64,000 nt of DNA from Rhodococcus sp. H36-A4 (GCF_027158005.1 NZ_JAPVLQ010000001.1:939745-1003744), one strand, 5' to 3'. Shown: positions 27,094-36,860, counted from the stretch's first letter. Notes: generated by a model not told the origin, from the letters alone. A program made the numbers and translations.

Positions 27094-28150
27094 TAGCGGA
27101 GAAGAAGAACACCTCGTCGAGGCTCGGGACGAGCCGCACCGTCTGGCCGAGACGTACGTCCAGCTTCCGATCGACCCGAACAGCGAACCGGCCGGACTGG
27201 GTGCTCCAGGTCGCGCCGGGTTCGGGCGCCGCGTAAAGGTACGATTCGGCGCCCAGTTCCTCGATCAGTTCTACGGTCGACGTCACTGCATCTACGTGCT
27301 CCCCGACGAGCCGCCACGATTCCGGCCGAACTCCCAGCACCACTCGATCCCCGGCACCACGGGGAGCCGGAATGCGCAGATCGCCGATCATCGCAGCACC
27401 CTCGAGAACAGGAGCATCGACAAGATTCATTCCAGGAGAACCGATGAACCCTGCGACGAAGGTATTCACCGGATTGTCGTACAACTCCCTCGGTGGAGCG
27501 ATCTGTTGGAGCTTTCCGTCGAGCAGGACCGCAACTCGATCACCCATCGTCATGGCCTCGACCTGATCGTGAGTGACGTAGACCGTCGTCGTACCCAACC
27601 GCTTCTGCAGCCCAGCGATTTGCGCCCTGGTACTGACGCGAAGCTTCGCGTCGAGGTTGGACAGCGGTTCATCCATACAGAACACCGTGGGCTTACGCAC
27701 GATTGCCCGCCCCATGGCAACTCGCTGGCGTTGACCACCGGACAACTTGCCCGGCTTACGGTCGAGCAACGCTTCGAGCTCGAGCATCTTCGCAGCCTCC
27801 TGGACGCGCACTGCGGTATCCGCCTTGCTCATTCCCGCGTTCCGTAGCGCAAAACCCATATTGTCGGCGACGGTCATGTTGGGGTACAGCGCATAGTTCT
27901 GAAACACCATGGCGACGTCCCTGGCCCGTGGTGCGAGCCCGGTGACGTCGATCCCACCGATGTCGATTCGGCCGCTCTCCACCGATTCGAGCCCGGCGAG
28001 CATCCGCAGCGACGTCGACTTACCGCATCCCGACGGCCCGACCAGCACGATGAATTCGCCGTCGGCGATATCGAGATCGAGACTGTCGACTGCTAGCGAC
28101 TCAGCACCCGGGTACCGATGCGAGACGCCGGCGTACTGGACCGCTGCCAT
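27074..28150 (-). CDS. ugpC: Sugar/glycerophosphodiester ABC transporter ATP-binding protein
   Basis: Cytoplasmic ATPase of 358 residues energising the adjacent permeases. The Walker A GPSGCGKST (38-46), signature LSGGQRQRVA (about residue 137) and Walker B FCMDEPLSNLD are intact; a C-terminal OB-type regulatory domain follows as in the MsmX/UgpC group. It is the last gene of a four-gene importer operon and its ATG shares a base with the ugpB stop. Its 3' end overlaps the convergent P450 by 20 bases. Confidence 0.9.
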   Translation of the reverse strand: MAAVQYAGVSHRYPGAESLAVDSLDLDIADGEFIVLVGPSGCGKSTSLRMLAGLESVESGRIDIGGIDVTGLAPRARDVAMVFQNYALYPNMTVADNMGFALRNAGMSKADTAVRVQEAAKMLELEALLDRKPGKLSGGQRQRVAMGRAIVRKPTVFCMDEPLSNLDAKLRVSTRAQIAGLQKRLGTTTVYVTHDQVEAMTMGDRVAVLLDGKLQQIAPPRELYDNPVNTFVAGFIGSPGMNLVDAPVLEGAAMIGDLRIPAPRGAGDRVVLGVRPESWRLVGEHVDAVTSTVELIEELGAESYLYAAPEPGATWSTQSGRFAVRVDRKLDVRLGQTVRLVPSLDEVFFFSATTGSRL

Positions 28151-29469
28151 TACGCGGGAAGATTCGGGGTGATCTGGCGGTCGATGATCTGTTGAAGCTG
28201 ATCGGCGACACTCGCGAATGTGGTTGCCACATCAGCGTTCTGCAGCGCGATCTGCTCGAGACCCGTACCGATGATCTTGTCACCACCGGGGACGAAGACG
28301 CGGGCATAGTCCTGGCTGCGAGTGAACGCGAGCTGGTCGACGGCTGTCTTAGCATTCGGATTGGCTTCGAGGAACGCGATCTCACTCGGATCCTGCTGGG
28401 CAGACTTTCGAACCGGCATGTAACCGGTGTTCTGTGAGAAGTACGCCGTGTTGGCGCCGTTGGTCACGAAGTCGATGAACTTGAGAGCATTGACCTTACG
28501 TTCTTCGGAGATTTTCGACGGGATGGCCAGTCCGGCTCCACCCGTCGGGCATCCCGGTTTCCCGTCCGACGACGGCAGGAAGGCCGTGCCGAACTCGAAG
28601 GTTGCGTTCTGGTCGATACTCGACAGGTCACCGGTCGAGGCGATGGTAGAGGCGATGATGCCTGCACCGAAGTCGTTGGCGATGTCGTTGGACACCCCGG
28701 CGTACTTCTTGGTGTGAATCGAATCCTTGAGGAATTGTCCTGCGGCAATGGTCTTCTCGTCACCGAACCTCAGATCGAAGCCCTCGGAGTAGCTGCCGCC
28801 GAACGTCCAGATCGGCCCCTCGTACGTCCAACCGAGGTAGTCCACCGCGTTGCCCCAGCCGTGTGCCAGCTTGCCGTTGCCGACGACGGCCGCGATACGT
28901 GGGCCCCATTCGTCGAATTCGGCCCACGTCGTGGGTCCGCGATCCGGCAATCCTGCCTGTGACCAGACTGCCTTGTTGTAGTAGAACAGTGGGGTCGACC
29001 GCGCGTACGGTAGCGCCCAGTGGTTGCCGTTCCAGTTGTAATCGCCGAGAAGCGAATCCACGTAATCAGTGGAGTCGACCCCTGCTGCAGAGAAATGTTG
29101 GTCGAGCGGTTCGATCGCACCGGTGAGCGCGTAGTTGAACCACCAGACATCGGACAGTACGACGACGTCGGGTACATCGTTGCCGGACAGTGCCGCGTTG
29201 AACTTCTGCGACACCTCCTCGTAGTTCTTGCCGCCGTCGATCAGGTTGACGGTCAGGCCCGGGTTCTCGGCCTGGAAACGCGAGATGAGTTCCTTCTCGA
29301 AGTCCTGCGACTTTCCAGGATGATTCGACCAGAAGTCGATCGTGTTCGCGTCCCCGGTTGCTGCGTCACCCGACGAGCTCGTACCCGGGCTGCTGCATGC
29401 TGCGAGCGCCGCACCTGCTGCCAGTGTTCCAGCGAGAGTGAGGAAACCGCGTCGATCGAGGTTCGCCAT
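28150..29469 (-). CDS. ugpB: Glycerol-3-phosphate/glycerophosphocholine-type solute-binding lipoprotein
   Basis: A 439-residue binding protein. A twin-arginine-like start (NLDRRGFLTLAG) leads to a lipobox ALAAC (C25), so export is probably by Tat followed by lipid anchoring. Family blocks such as IDFWSNHPGKSQ, YARSTPLFYYNK and CPTGGAGLAIP match the mycobacterial UgpB I recall, which binds glycerophosphocholine; the substrate here is inferred from that similarity. It is third in the ugpA-ugpE-ugpB-ugpC order. Confidence 0.9.
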   Translation of the reverse strand: MANLDRRGFLTLAGTLAAGAALAACSSPGTSSSGDAATGDANTIDFWSNHPGKSQDFEKELISRFQAENPGLTVNLIDGGKNYEEVSQKFNAALSGNDVPDVVVLSDVWWFNYALTGAIEPLDQHFSAAGVDSTDYVDSLLGDYNWNGNHWALPYARSTPLFYYNKAVWSQAGLPDRGPTTWAEFDEWGPRIAAVVGNGKLAHGWGNAVDYLGWTYEGPIWTFGGSYSEGFDLRFGDEKTIAAGQFLKDSIHTKKYAGVSNDIANDFGAGIIASTIASTGDLSSIDQNATFEFGTAFLPSSDGKPGCPTGGAGLAIPSKISEERKVNALKFIDFVTNGANTAYFSQNTGYMPVRKSAQQDPSEIAFLEANPNAKTAVDQLAFTRSQDYARVFVPGGDKIIGTGLEQIALQNADVATTFASVADQLQQIIDRQITPNLPA

Positions 29470-29498
29470 GTTGTTGTGCTCCTGTCGATGAGGATGAA

Positions 29499-30389
29499 TC
29501 AGCCTTTGACCGCACCGGAGGTGAGGCCTTTGATCATGTGGCGCTGGAGGGCTAGGAAGACGATGAGAATGGGTGCAATGGTGAGGATCGTGGCAGCCAT
29601 GACCGCGCCCCAGTTGGTGTAACCCTCACTGTTCTGCAGCAGGGTCAATCCGACCGGCAGCGGCGCAACGGAGGAGTCGTCGGACATCAGGAAGGGCCAG
29701 AGGTATTCGTTCCACTCGGTGACGATCGTGATGATGGCGAAGGCGACCATCGTCGGCCCGGACAATGGCAGAACCACACGCAGCAGCAGCCTGATCGGTC
29801 CTGCTCCGTCCATTCGTGCCGCTTCGATGATCTCGACTGGAAGCGACAGAAAGTGATTGCGCATCAGGAACGTTCCGAAAGCCACGCCTGCCAGCGGCAG
29901 AATGATGCCTTGAAAAGAGTTGCGCCATCCCAGATCGGAGATCAGCGAATAGTTCGAGATGACCGTGATCTGATTCGGCACCATCAGTGCAGCGATGATG
30001 ACCAGAAACACGAAGTTCTTGCCCGGAAATCTGAGGAACACCAGTCCGTACGCGCTCAGGACACCGAGAACGAACTTGATCGACGACGTCGCGACCGTGA
30101 TGATCAGTGAGTTCTTCAGATAGGTGAAGAACGGCACTTCGGTCACCGCCTCGGCGTAGTTCTGCGGACGAAATACGCCCGGCCACCACGTCACCGGTTG
30201 GACATAGATCTCGCCCCGCTCCTTGAACGAGGTGATGAGAATCCAGAACAGGGGTAACCCGATCATGATGAGCACCAACACCATTGCGAGGTATCCGAAG
30301 ACAGTGGACAGGTGTCGGTTCCGTTGCGCGTCGGGGGCCCGGACGGGCGACCTCTTCTCGGTGCCGATGCGCGGCGCGGTAAGTGTCAT
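29499..30389 (-). CDS. ugpE: ABC transporter permease, MalG/UgpE type
   Basis: A 296-residue permease with six predicted membrane helices. The EAA loop reads IIEAARMDGAGPIRLLLRVVLPL, the contact site for the ATPase. It overlaps the ugpA stop by four bases (ATGA), so the two permeases are translationally coupled, and ugpB follows 29 bases downstream. An extended charged N-terminus (GTEKRSPVRAPDAQ) precedes the first helix. Confidence 0.9.
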   Translation of the reverse strand: MTLTAPRIGTEKRSPVRAPDAQRNRHLSTVFGYLAMVLVLIMIGLPLFWILITSFKERGEIYVQPVTWWPGVFRPQNYAEAVTEVPFFTYLKNSLIITVATSSIKFVLGVLSAYGLVFLRFPGKNFVFLVIIAALMVPNQITVISNYSLISDLGWRNSFQGIILPLAGVAFGTFLMRNHFLSLPVEIIEAARMDGAGPIRLLLRVVLPLSGPTMVAFAIITIVTEWNEYLWPFLMSDDSSVAPLPVGLTLLQNSEGYTNWGAVMAATILTIAPILIVFLALQRHMIKGLTSGAVKG

Positions 30390-31333
30390 CGCTGATCGTC
30401 TCGATCCATGATTCGGACCTGCAGGAGGGTCATGATCAACAGGACGACGAACATGATCGTTGCCACCGTTGCGCCGTATCCGGCACGGAAGTTGCGGAAC
30501 GTCTCTTCGTAGACCTGGAACACCATCGTCGTCGTACCGTTTCCGAGCGGCCCGCCGCGCGTCATCACGTTGATGATGTCGAAGACCTGCAACGAATTGA
30601 GCAAGACTGTTATCGAAAGAAAGAAGGTCGTCGGACGCAGTTGTGGGAGAAGAACTTTACGGAAAGTGGTCCACCTACCGGCGCGGTCGATCTCTGCCGC
30701 TTCCATGAGTTCCTTGCGGACGCCCTGCAGCGCAGCGAGGTAGATGACGAAGGCGTAACCGAGGTTCTTCCACAGATATGTCACCGTCACCATGAACAAC
30801 GCCCAGTGCGGGTCCTGATAGAAGTCCGGGGAGGTCAGGCCCACTCGGTGCAAAAGATCCTGCACGAGACCGAAGTTCGGATCGAACACGAACTGGAAGG
30901 CAATTCCGATCGCAGCACCCGAAATGACGAACGGTGCGAAGATCGCGGACCTAACGAAGTTGCGACCGCGGAGCGCTCGATCGAGCAGCATCGCCAGTGC
31001 CAGACCGAGCACCAGGCTGCCGACCACTGCTGCAATCGTGAACACCACGGTGTTACCGACGATGGTCCAGGTGTCGTCACGGGAAAACCATTCGCGATAA
31101 TTCTCCAAGCCGATGAACTTCGACGTCGGCGAAGAAAGGTTCCAGTCGTAGAAAGAGAATTGGAAGTTCTCGATCAACGGTCGATAGGTGAACACGACCA
31201 GCAGAACGAGATTGGGCCCCAGCAGGATAAGGAACAGTGCGTAGTCGCTCCACGGCCGACCGAAGAATGATCTCCGGCCTGCCGCGGGCAGCACTCGTTC
31301 GGTCGTTGTACTCACCGGGGGGACTGTGCTCAC
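30386..31333 (-). CDS. ugpA: ABC transporter permease, MalF/UgpA type
   Basis: A 315-residue permease, first gene of the ugpAEBC operon. It has six predicted helices and the EAA loop ELMEAAEIDRAGRWTTFRKVLLPQL. The first helix follows residue 28. The GTG start at 31333 has only a weak ribosome site, so a slightly later start is possible. Promoter signals would lie in the 58 bases between it and the L,D-transpeptidase end; I see no clear operator there. Confidence 0.88.
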   Translation of the reverse strand: MSTVPPVSTTTERVLPAAGRRSFFGRPWSDYALFLILLGPNLVLLVVFTYRPLIENFQFSFYDWNLSSPTSKFIGLENYREWFSRDDTWTIVGNTVVFTIAAVVGSLVLGLALAMLLDRALRGRNFVRSAIFAPFVISGAAIGIAFQFVFDPNFGLVQDLLHRVGLTSPDFYQDPHWALFMVTVTYLWKNLGYAFVIYLAALQGVRKELMEAAEIDRAGRWTTFRKVLLPQLRPTTFFLSITVLLNSLQVFDIINVMTRGGPLGNGTTTMVFQVYEETFRNFRAGYGATVATIMFVVLLIMTLLQVRIMDRDDQR

Positions 31334-31391
31334 CCGCAGCGAACGAAAGGTGAACTACTCCCGAACTACCGAGAACGTCGAAGCGAAAGAA

Positions 31392-32324
31392 CTAGCGGTT
31401 CCAGTCACCCAAGCCGTCGGAGCCGCTCAAAGTGCCACCGCCACTGTTGACGACGACGACGGGATCACCCTTCTGCGAGTTCTCGAAGAACCATTTCCCA
31501 TCCTCGGTGCTGACGTTCAGGCAGCCGTGGCTGACATCCTCGTAGCCCTGCGAGTCGACCGACCACGGAGCGGCGTGGACGAAGATGCCACTGTAGGAGA
31601 TGCGCGTCGCGTACTCGACGTAGGTGCGGTATCCCTCGGGCGAATCGACCGGTACGCCGTAGGTGGACGAATCCATGTACATGTCGCGGAACTTCTCGCC
31701 GACGAGGTAGGTGCCGTTGGGCGTCTCGTGCCCGGCCTTGCCCATCGATGTCGGCATCGTCCTGACGACCTCACCGTTGCGCGTGATCGTCATGGTGTGG
31801 GTCGCGTCGTCCGCGGTGGTGATGACGGAATCGCCGGTAGAGAAGTCGGTGCGCGAACCCGCTGCTTCGACGGTGACCTGAGTATGTGCCGGATAGAACT
31901 CGTTGGGCAGCCACCTGACCTGGCTGTCGTTGATCCAGTAGAAGTGGCCGTCGACAGCAGGCGAGGTCGTGATGCGAATTGCACGTTCAGCCGCACCTCG
32001 ATCGCCGATCACCTCGTTGAAACGGATTGCAATCGGCTGTGCGACGCCGACTACGTCACCGCCGGACGGGCTGATGGACGGATCGGAGAAGTTCGCAGGT
32101 GCCAGGCGCGGGATCTGCGGCTGAGGCACCGGCGCGGCTGGGTCCGACGAGCCCGGGAATGCGGGTAGAGTGGGCGCCTCGGGACCGCCTGGCCAGAGTG
32201 GAGCGGCCTGAGCCGGCGCGATCAGCGCACTCATACCCACTGCAGCCGTCACGGTCGCCAGAGACAGGCGGACGGCGAATCGGCGCGATGTCCTAGATGC
32301 GAATGCCATAACTGTTCGGTCCAT
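31392..32324 (-). CDS. Secreted L,D-transpeptidase (YkuD domain)
   Basis: A 310-residue exported enzyme that makes 3-3 peptidoglycan cross-links. A signal peptide ends near residue 40 (IAPAQAAP), followed by a Pro-rich linker, an immunoglobulin-like domain (about 85-175) and the YkuD catalytic domain with GIFVHAA and the active-site SHGCLN (H266, C268). This domain order fits the mycobacterial Ldt enzymes. I chose the ATG at 32324, preceded by GGGGAAG; the frame extends upstream without signal-like sequence. No lipobox is seen. It is monocistronic. Confidence 0.88.
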   Translation of the reverse strand: MDRTVMAFASRTSRRFAVRLSLATVTAAVGMSALIAPAQAAPLWPGGPEAPTLPAFPGSSDPAAPVPQPQIPRLAPANFSDPSISPSGGDVVGVAQPIAIRFNEVIGDRGAAERAIRITTSPAVDGHFYWINDSQVRWLPNEFYPAHTQVTVEAAGSRTDFSTGDSVITTADDATHTMTITRNGEVVRTMPTSMGKAGHETPNGTYLVGEKFRDMYMDSSTYGVPVDSPEGYRTYVEYATRISYSGIFVHAAPWSVDSQGYEDVSHGCLNVSTEDGKWFFENSQKGDPVVVVNSGGGTLSGSDGLGDWNR

Positions 32325-32404
32325 CCTTAGTCTTCCCCGAGCGTGTGGATCAAAATCCATTAACACACACCCGGCCGACATTGTGCGAATCGAAATCGGA
32401 CGAT

Positions 32405-32995
32405 TCAGATCATTCCGGCCTTCTTTGCCATCGATCGCAACTGAAATGCCGAAACGACGAATGCGATACCGAAGAGCAACGCGAACACACCGACCAGCCA
32501 GACGATGCCCAGGATGCCGCTACCAGGAAAGAACACCAGAATCAGGCCGAAGAGGAGTTCGAGAACACCCGCGATCATGAGCCCTACCCAATGCGTTGCA
32601 CCGTCGAGCCGCCGTAGTCGCAGAGATCCTGCGATCTCCAGAATTCCCCCCAAAATCGCCCAGATTCCTATGACGAAGACAACAGCGATTGCAGTTATGT
32701 TCGGCCACACCAACGCGACGATTCCGGCGGCGAGCGAGACGAATCCGCCGAGCATCCACCACACCCAGCCCGATTCGACCTTCCTCGACCGAGCGGCCCG
32801 AACGATGGCCGACACCCCGTCGACGATCGCGTAGGCACCGAAAACGACGACCAGAGCCCACACTGTGACATCCGGCCAGGCCAGGGCAACGATGCCGAAG
32901 ACGATCGCCACTATTCCGCGTATGAGAACCGCCCACCAGAGGTCCTTGCCGATCCGCAGAAATGCCTCTTCGTTGGTGCTGAACTGTGTCGACAT
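32405..32995 (-). CDS. HdeD family membrane protein (DUF308)
   Basis: A 196-residue integral membrane protein with six hydrophobic helices in three repeated pairs (GIVAIVFGIVALAWPDVT, AGIVALVWPNITA and a third block), the HdeD/DUF308 pattern. HdeD is an acid-stress protein in enterobacteria; the role in actinobacteria is not established. The ATG at 32995 has GAGGGGG six bases upstream; the upstream in-frame ATG at 33001 would leave no spacing. It is separate from the transpeptidase by 81 bases. Confidence 0.8.
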   Translation of the reverse strand: MSTQFSTNEEAFLRIGKDLWWAVLIRGIVAIVFGIVALAWPDVTVWALVVVFGAYAIVDGVSAIVRAARSRKVESGWVWWMLGGFVSLAAGIVALVWPNITAIAVVFVIGIWAILGGILEIAGSLRLRRLDGATHWVGLMIAGVLELLFGLILVFFPGSGILGIVWLVGVFALLFGIAFVVSAFQLRSMAKKAGMI

Positions 32996-33048
32996 TGCCA
33001 TCCCCCTCATATGTTGTCGAAGCGAAGATTTGTGATTGCAAAAGCCAC

Positions 33049-33591
33049 TCACTGAGGTAAGACGACGCCAGATCTCCAGGCGGTGGTGCCGTCGGACAGG
33101 CAACTCTGTCCGGTAGTGAAATTCAGTGCGAGACCTGCTCCCGCGTCACACCGCACGCCTTCCGAAGCAGTCCCGACAAACGTCTGGCCAGGGGCCAGCG
33201 AGATAGCCACCGCGACGGCTCCGGGATCGGGCGAGACGATCGACACCGCATTGTGGCCGAACGCAAGTGCGCCGACCTGGCCTGACGCTGTTTCGGCAGC
33301 GGCGACGGCACCGCCCTCTGCCAGACCGACGGCGTTGCCACCGACCTGGGCGCGCGCGAACGCGACTGCATCGAGCGCATGGGCGAATGCGTTACTCGTT
33401 GCGTCGGTGCGAACTCCGCATGCACTCGTCCCGTCGACGAGCACATTTTCCACCGGCGGCTGTCCACCGCAGGACAGCTCGGCTCCGTGCGCCGTTCCGG
33501 TAGTCAGCAACGCCAACGGAATACCGATCAGCACGGGGCCCGCCACCAGCGCCACCTTCCGCGCTATTCCACGTTGAAAGAACACCGCCAC
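33049..33591 (-). CDS. Secreted hypothetical protein
   Basis: A 180-residue exported protein with a signal peptide (cleavage near LTTGTAHGAE, about residue 37) and a mature part rich in Ala, Gly and Val, with long low-complexity stretches like GGAVAAAETASGQVGALAFG. Four cysteines could form two disulfides. I think it belongs to a Rhodococcus-type family of unknown function (possibly DUF6764) but cannot confirm it. The following gene on the left, HdeD, is 53 bases away. Confidence 0.6.
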   Translation of the reverse strand: MAVFFQRGIARKVALVAGPVLIGIPLALLTTGTAHGAELSCGGQPPVENVLVDGTSACGVRTDATSNAFAHALDAVAFARAQVGGNAVGLAEGGAVAAAETASGQVGALAFGHNAVSIVSPDPGAVAVAISLAPGQTFVGTASEGVRCDAGAGLALNFTTGQSCLSDGTTAWRSGVVLPQ

Positions 33592-33800
33592 ACCCTTCCT
33601 CGTGAGCCGCCGACCCGTGTTTGGATTGTGCCACTAACGGGCACTACCTTGCGGGTCTATCGGACCTATCAGCATTCCGTCGAGCCACCGGCGGCAGAAG
33701 ATGTCGAGTCGGATGCGCGGACGTCGAATTCGCCGGACGGTCCAGGTCCGGACGCTTCGCCGTGCCAGCCTTGCGATCGGCTACCGCGAAGGATGGACAC

Positions 33801-34532
33801 GTGAAAAACTGTTCGGTTCGTATTCGACAGATCGTCGTCGTTGTGCCGGTTCACAACGAGGAGGACCTGCTGCAGAAAGCATTGACGTCATTGACTCGCT
33901 CCCGCGCGTCCGTCGAAGAGGTGGACGTACGCACCATCGTGGTACTCGACACCTGCTCCGACAATTCCGCGACGATCGCCGCGGAGTGGGCAGCGCACAC
34001 GGACGAGAGCTCGGTGATATCGGTCGACTTCCGCAATGTCGGATCCAGTCGCGCGGCGGGGTTTCGAGCTGCCCTGGGCCTCTCGTCCGGGCTGCAACCT
34101 ACGAATCTGCACGAAACCTGGTACGCGACGACCGATGCCGACAGCACGGTCCGTCCAGACTGGTTGGCCTCGCACCTACGGCATGCGCAGCGCGGTGCCC
34201 AGGCCGTCGCCGGCACCGTGCGCGTCGATCTCGACTCCGCGCCGGCCGGCCTCGACCGTGCCTACCGAGCGGGTTACCGCAACCAACTCGGGCACCGCCA
34301 CGTGCATGGCGCCAACCTTGCTCTCCGTGCGGACGTCTATCGAGCCGTCGGCGGGTTCCGTTCGTTGCCGACCGGAGAGGACGTGGATCTGATTCACCGC
34401 GTGGAGAGCAACTCGATCCCGGTGTTGTACGCATGCGATTCCCCGGTGTCGACGTCGAATCGGCGTGACGGCCGCGCACCCGACGGGTTTGCCGGGCACC
34501 TGCGCAACCTCGAAGCGGCGATGACGCAGTGA
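33801..34532 (+). CDS. Family 2 glycosyltransferase
   Basis: A 243-residue GT-A fold glycosyltransferase, first of five overlapping genes. VVVVPVHNEEDLLQKAL opens the nucleotide-sugar site and ATTDADST supplies the DxD metal motif, with GANLALRADVYRAVGGF further on. There is no membrane helix, so it acts in the cytoplasm on a soluble or membrane-surface acceptor. The GTG at 33801 has GAAGGA seven bases upstream. The stop overlaps the next start (GTGA). The deacetylase and NodS-like methyltransferase further along suggest an amino-sugar product. Donor and acceptor are unknown. Confidence 0.85.
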   Translation: MKNCSVRIRQIVVVVPVHNEEDLLQKALTSLTRSRASVEEVDVRTIVVLDTCSDNSATIAAEWAAHTDESSVISVDFRNVGSSRAAGFRAALGLSSGLQPTNLHETWYATTDADSTVRPDWLASHLRHAQRGAQAVAGTVRVDLDSAPAGLDRAYRAGYRNQLGHRHVHGANLALRADVYRAVGGFRSLPTGEDVDLIHRVESNSIPVLYACDSPVSTSNRRDGRAPDGFAGHLRNLEAAMTQ

Positions 34533-35482
34533 CAACCGACATGGCTTCACGCCTGCGGAAATGGGTAGTCGAGGAGTCCACTGACCTGCCGCTGCCCGGC
34601 GCAGGTAACACTGATGCACGGTGGCAAGCCCTGGCAATGCTGAGCAGGGAGAACACCGTGCTCGGACGCCTCGCCGAGGGGCACGCAGATGCCGTCGCCA
34701 TCCTCGCCGAACTCGACGGCCCGAAGCCCCGGCGCGGGCAGATCTGGGGCGTCTGGGCAGCCGAGCCGCCCACCCCGGTACTCCAGGCCGTTCATGGCCA
34801 GGGTGGTTGGAAGCTCACCGGGGTGAAACCGTGGTGCTCGGGTGCCCACATCTGTACCGATGCCCTCGTGACGGCGAAGGTCGGTGACCGGTCACAGATG
34901 TTCGCAGTCGATCTGACGCAGAGTTGGTGCTCACCGATCCCACATACGTGGCATGCAGTCGGAATGGCAGGAAGCGACTCGGGTTCCGTGCGGTTCGATG
35001 GTGCTTCGGCGAAACCTGTGGGTGAACCCGGCGCCTACATCGAACGTCCAGGTTTCTGGCACGGTGCCATCGGCGTCGCGTCGTGCTGGTTCGGTAGTGC
35101 ATGTGCGGTGGCCGACACCCTGCATGCGGCGGCTCGCTCCGGCGGTGATGCTCACAAGAACGCGCATCTGGGCGCGGTCGCGGCCGCACTGGGTGCCGCT
35201 TCGAGCGCGTTGACGACCGCTGCTGCCGAAATAGATTCCGATCCAATGGATTCCGATGGGCAGGGCCGAATTCGTGCCCGGGTAGTACGGGCCATCGTCG
35301 AGAGCGCTGCCACCGAAGCCATCGATCGCGTCGGCCGAGCACTGGGCGCAGGCCCCCTGTGCGCCGACGCGGCACACGCCCAGCGGGTCGCGGATCTGAG
35401 CGTGTATCTGCGGCAGAGCCACGCCGAGCGCGATCTGGCAGCATTGGGTGAAGACATTGCTAAGGAGGACTATCCGTGGTGA
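34529..35482 (+). CDS. Divergent, short acyl-CoA dehydrogenase family protein
   Basis: A 317-residue protein resembling the acyl-CoA dehydrogenase fold: a middle domain with WAAEPPTPVLQA and GWKLTGVKPWCSGA, then a helical C-terminal domain. It is about 60-70 residues shorter than normal enzymes and lacks the classic FGGxGYT-type and EGTxQI signatures. It may therefore have lost CoA-thioester chemistry or act on an unusual acyl or amine substrate. It overlaps the glycosyltransferase by four bases and the PIG-L gene by seven. It is co-translated as part of the five-gene unit. Confidence 0.75.
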   Translation: MTTDMASRLRKWVVEESTDLPLPGAGNTDARWQALAMLSRENTVLGRLAEGHADAVAILAELDGPKPRRGQIWGVWAAEPPTPVLQAVHGQGGWKLTGVKPWCSGAHICTDALVTAKVGDRSQMFAVDLTQSWCSPIPHTWHAVGMAGSDSGSVRFDGASAKPVGEPGAYIERPGFWHGAIGVASCWFGSACAVADTLHAAARSGGDAHKNAHLGAVAAALGAASSALTTAAAEIDSDPMDSDGQGRIRARVVRAIVESAATEAIDRVGRALGAGPLCADAAHAQRVADLSVYLRQSHAERDLAALGEDIAKEDYPW

Positions 35483-36243
35483 GCGGCCGAGACGACATCA
35501 CCCACTCGTTCGACACAGACTCGGATTCGGGAACTCCGGAGTCGGAGTGGCGGGCATGGGATCGCAGCTTTCCCTCACTCGATCTCACTCGGTGCAAAAA
35601 GTTGATCGTCGTCGCACCGCACCCCGATGACGAGGTGCTCGGTGTCGGCGGGCTGATGTTCATCGCTGCCGCCGCCGGAATCGAAGTGTCCGTAGTTGCG
35701 GTCACCGATGGTGGCGCCTCACATCCCGGTTCGCCGACGCTCTCGCCCGCCGACCTCGTGTGCGAGCGTCCCCGCGAGTCGGAGCGAGCCGTGGCACGAC
35801 TGGGGGTGCGCACCGCTCCGACGCGTCTGGGGTTCGAGGACGGCGCTGTTGCCGAGCACGAGGACGAACTCGCGCACGTATTGACCGATTCGATGCACGG
35901 CGGCCCAGGAACGTGGTGCCTGACGGCATGGCGCGGAGACGGACATCCCGACCACGAGGCCACCGCCCGCGCCTGCATCACTGCCGCGTCGCGCACCGGT
36001 ATCGCGATCCTCGAGTACCCGATCTGGATGTGGCACTGGGCCTACCCTGATCATCCCGACATTCCGTGGAGTCGGGCCTTCGAGGTCGATCTCGATGCCA
36101 ACGCGCGAAAAGCCAAAGAGGCTGCGGTACAGGAGTTTCAGACGCAAATTGCACCACTGTCGGAGCACCCGGCCGACCGGGCGGTGCTACCTCCCTTTGC
36201 ACTGGAACGCCTGCTTCGACCCTGTGAGGTGATCTTCGGATGA
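35476..36243 (+). CDS. PIG-L family deacetylase
   Basis: Zinc-dependent N-acetyl deacetylase of the LmbE/PIG-L fold, 255 residues. The first zinc motif is APHPDDE (H49, D51, D52) and the second is HPDHEATARA near residue 155. Relatives deacetylate GlcNAc-bearing substrates in mycothiol, GPI and glycopeptide pathways. It overlaps its upstream neighbour by seven bases (start GTG at 35476 or 35479) and the methyltransferase by four. The neighbours imply that the freed amine is then methylated. Confidence 0.9.
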   Translation: MVSGRDDITHSFDTDSDSGTPESEWRAWDRSFPSLDLTRCKKLIVVAPHPDDEVLGVGGLMFIAAAAGIEVSVVAVTDGGASHPGSPTLSPADLVCERPRESERAVARLGVRTAPTRLGFEDGAVAEHEDELAHVLTDSMHGGPGTWCLTAWRGDGHPDHEATARACITAASRTGIAILEYPIWMWHWAYPDHPDIPWSRAFEVDLDANARKAKEAAVQEFQTQIAPLSEHPADRAVLPPFALERLLRPCEVIFG

Positions 36244-36860
36244 CACTGAACGGGGACTACTTCGATGCCGTCTACGCCGAGGGCACGGACCCATTCAGGT
36301 TGCGCGCCAACTGGTACGAGGAGCGAAAGTACTCGATCACTGTCGCCTCCCTTCCCCGGCAGCGCTACCGTCGCGCCCTCGAACCTGGTTGCTCGGTCGG
36401 AGTTCTGACCGAGAAGTTGAGCGCGCGGTGCGAGGCGCTGATCTCGACCGACATCGTCGATTCCGTGCTGGATACCGCCCGCGCCGCCGTCGATGATGAG
36501 ACAGTGAACTTCGTGAAGTGGTCATTGACCGACGACTGGAGTGCTGTGGCCGGTGAGGAGCCGTTCGACTTGATCGTGCTCAGCGAGGTGGGGTACTACC
36601 TCGACGAGCCCGACCTTCGTCTGGCCGTCGATGCTGCCACGACGCATCTCGAACCGGGCGGCACACTTCTCGCAGTGCACTGGCGTCATCACGTGACGGA
36701 CTACCCTCTGACTGGAGATCGCGTTCACGCGGTGATCGGCGAGAACGCCGAACTCGAACGGCTAGGGGGATACATGGACGAGGACTTCGTGTTGGACGTC
36801 TTCACCCACTCACGCGGCGACGCTCAGCAGTCAGTCGCGCGACGTGAGGGCTTGGTATGA
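36240..36860 (+). CDS. NodS-like SAM-dependent methyltransferase
   Basis: A 206-residue class I methyltransferase similar to NodS, the enzyme that N-methylates the deacetylated glucosamine of rhizobial Nod factors. Motif I is EPGCSVG (48-54). DLIVLSEVGYYL and HLEPGGTLLAVHWRHH follow. It directly follows a PIG-L deacetylase, with a four-base overlap, so N-methylation of a newly freed sugar amine is the obvious hypothesis. Fusions of these two domains are known in other bacteria, which supports their joint action. It overlaps the EAL/DICT gene by four bases. Confidence 0.85.
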   Translation: MTLNGDYFDAVYAEGTDPFRLRANWYEERKYSITVASLPRQRYRRALEPGCSVGVLTEKLSARCEALISTDIVDSVLDTARAAVDDETVNFVKWSLTDDWSAVAGEEPFDLIVLSEVGYYLDEPDLRLAVDAATTHLEPGGTLLAVHWRHHVTDYPLTGDRVHAVIGENAELERLGGYMDEDFVLDVFTHSRGDAQQSVARREGLV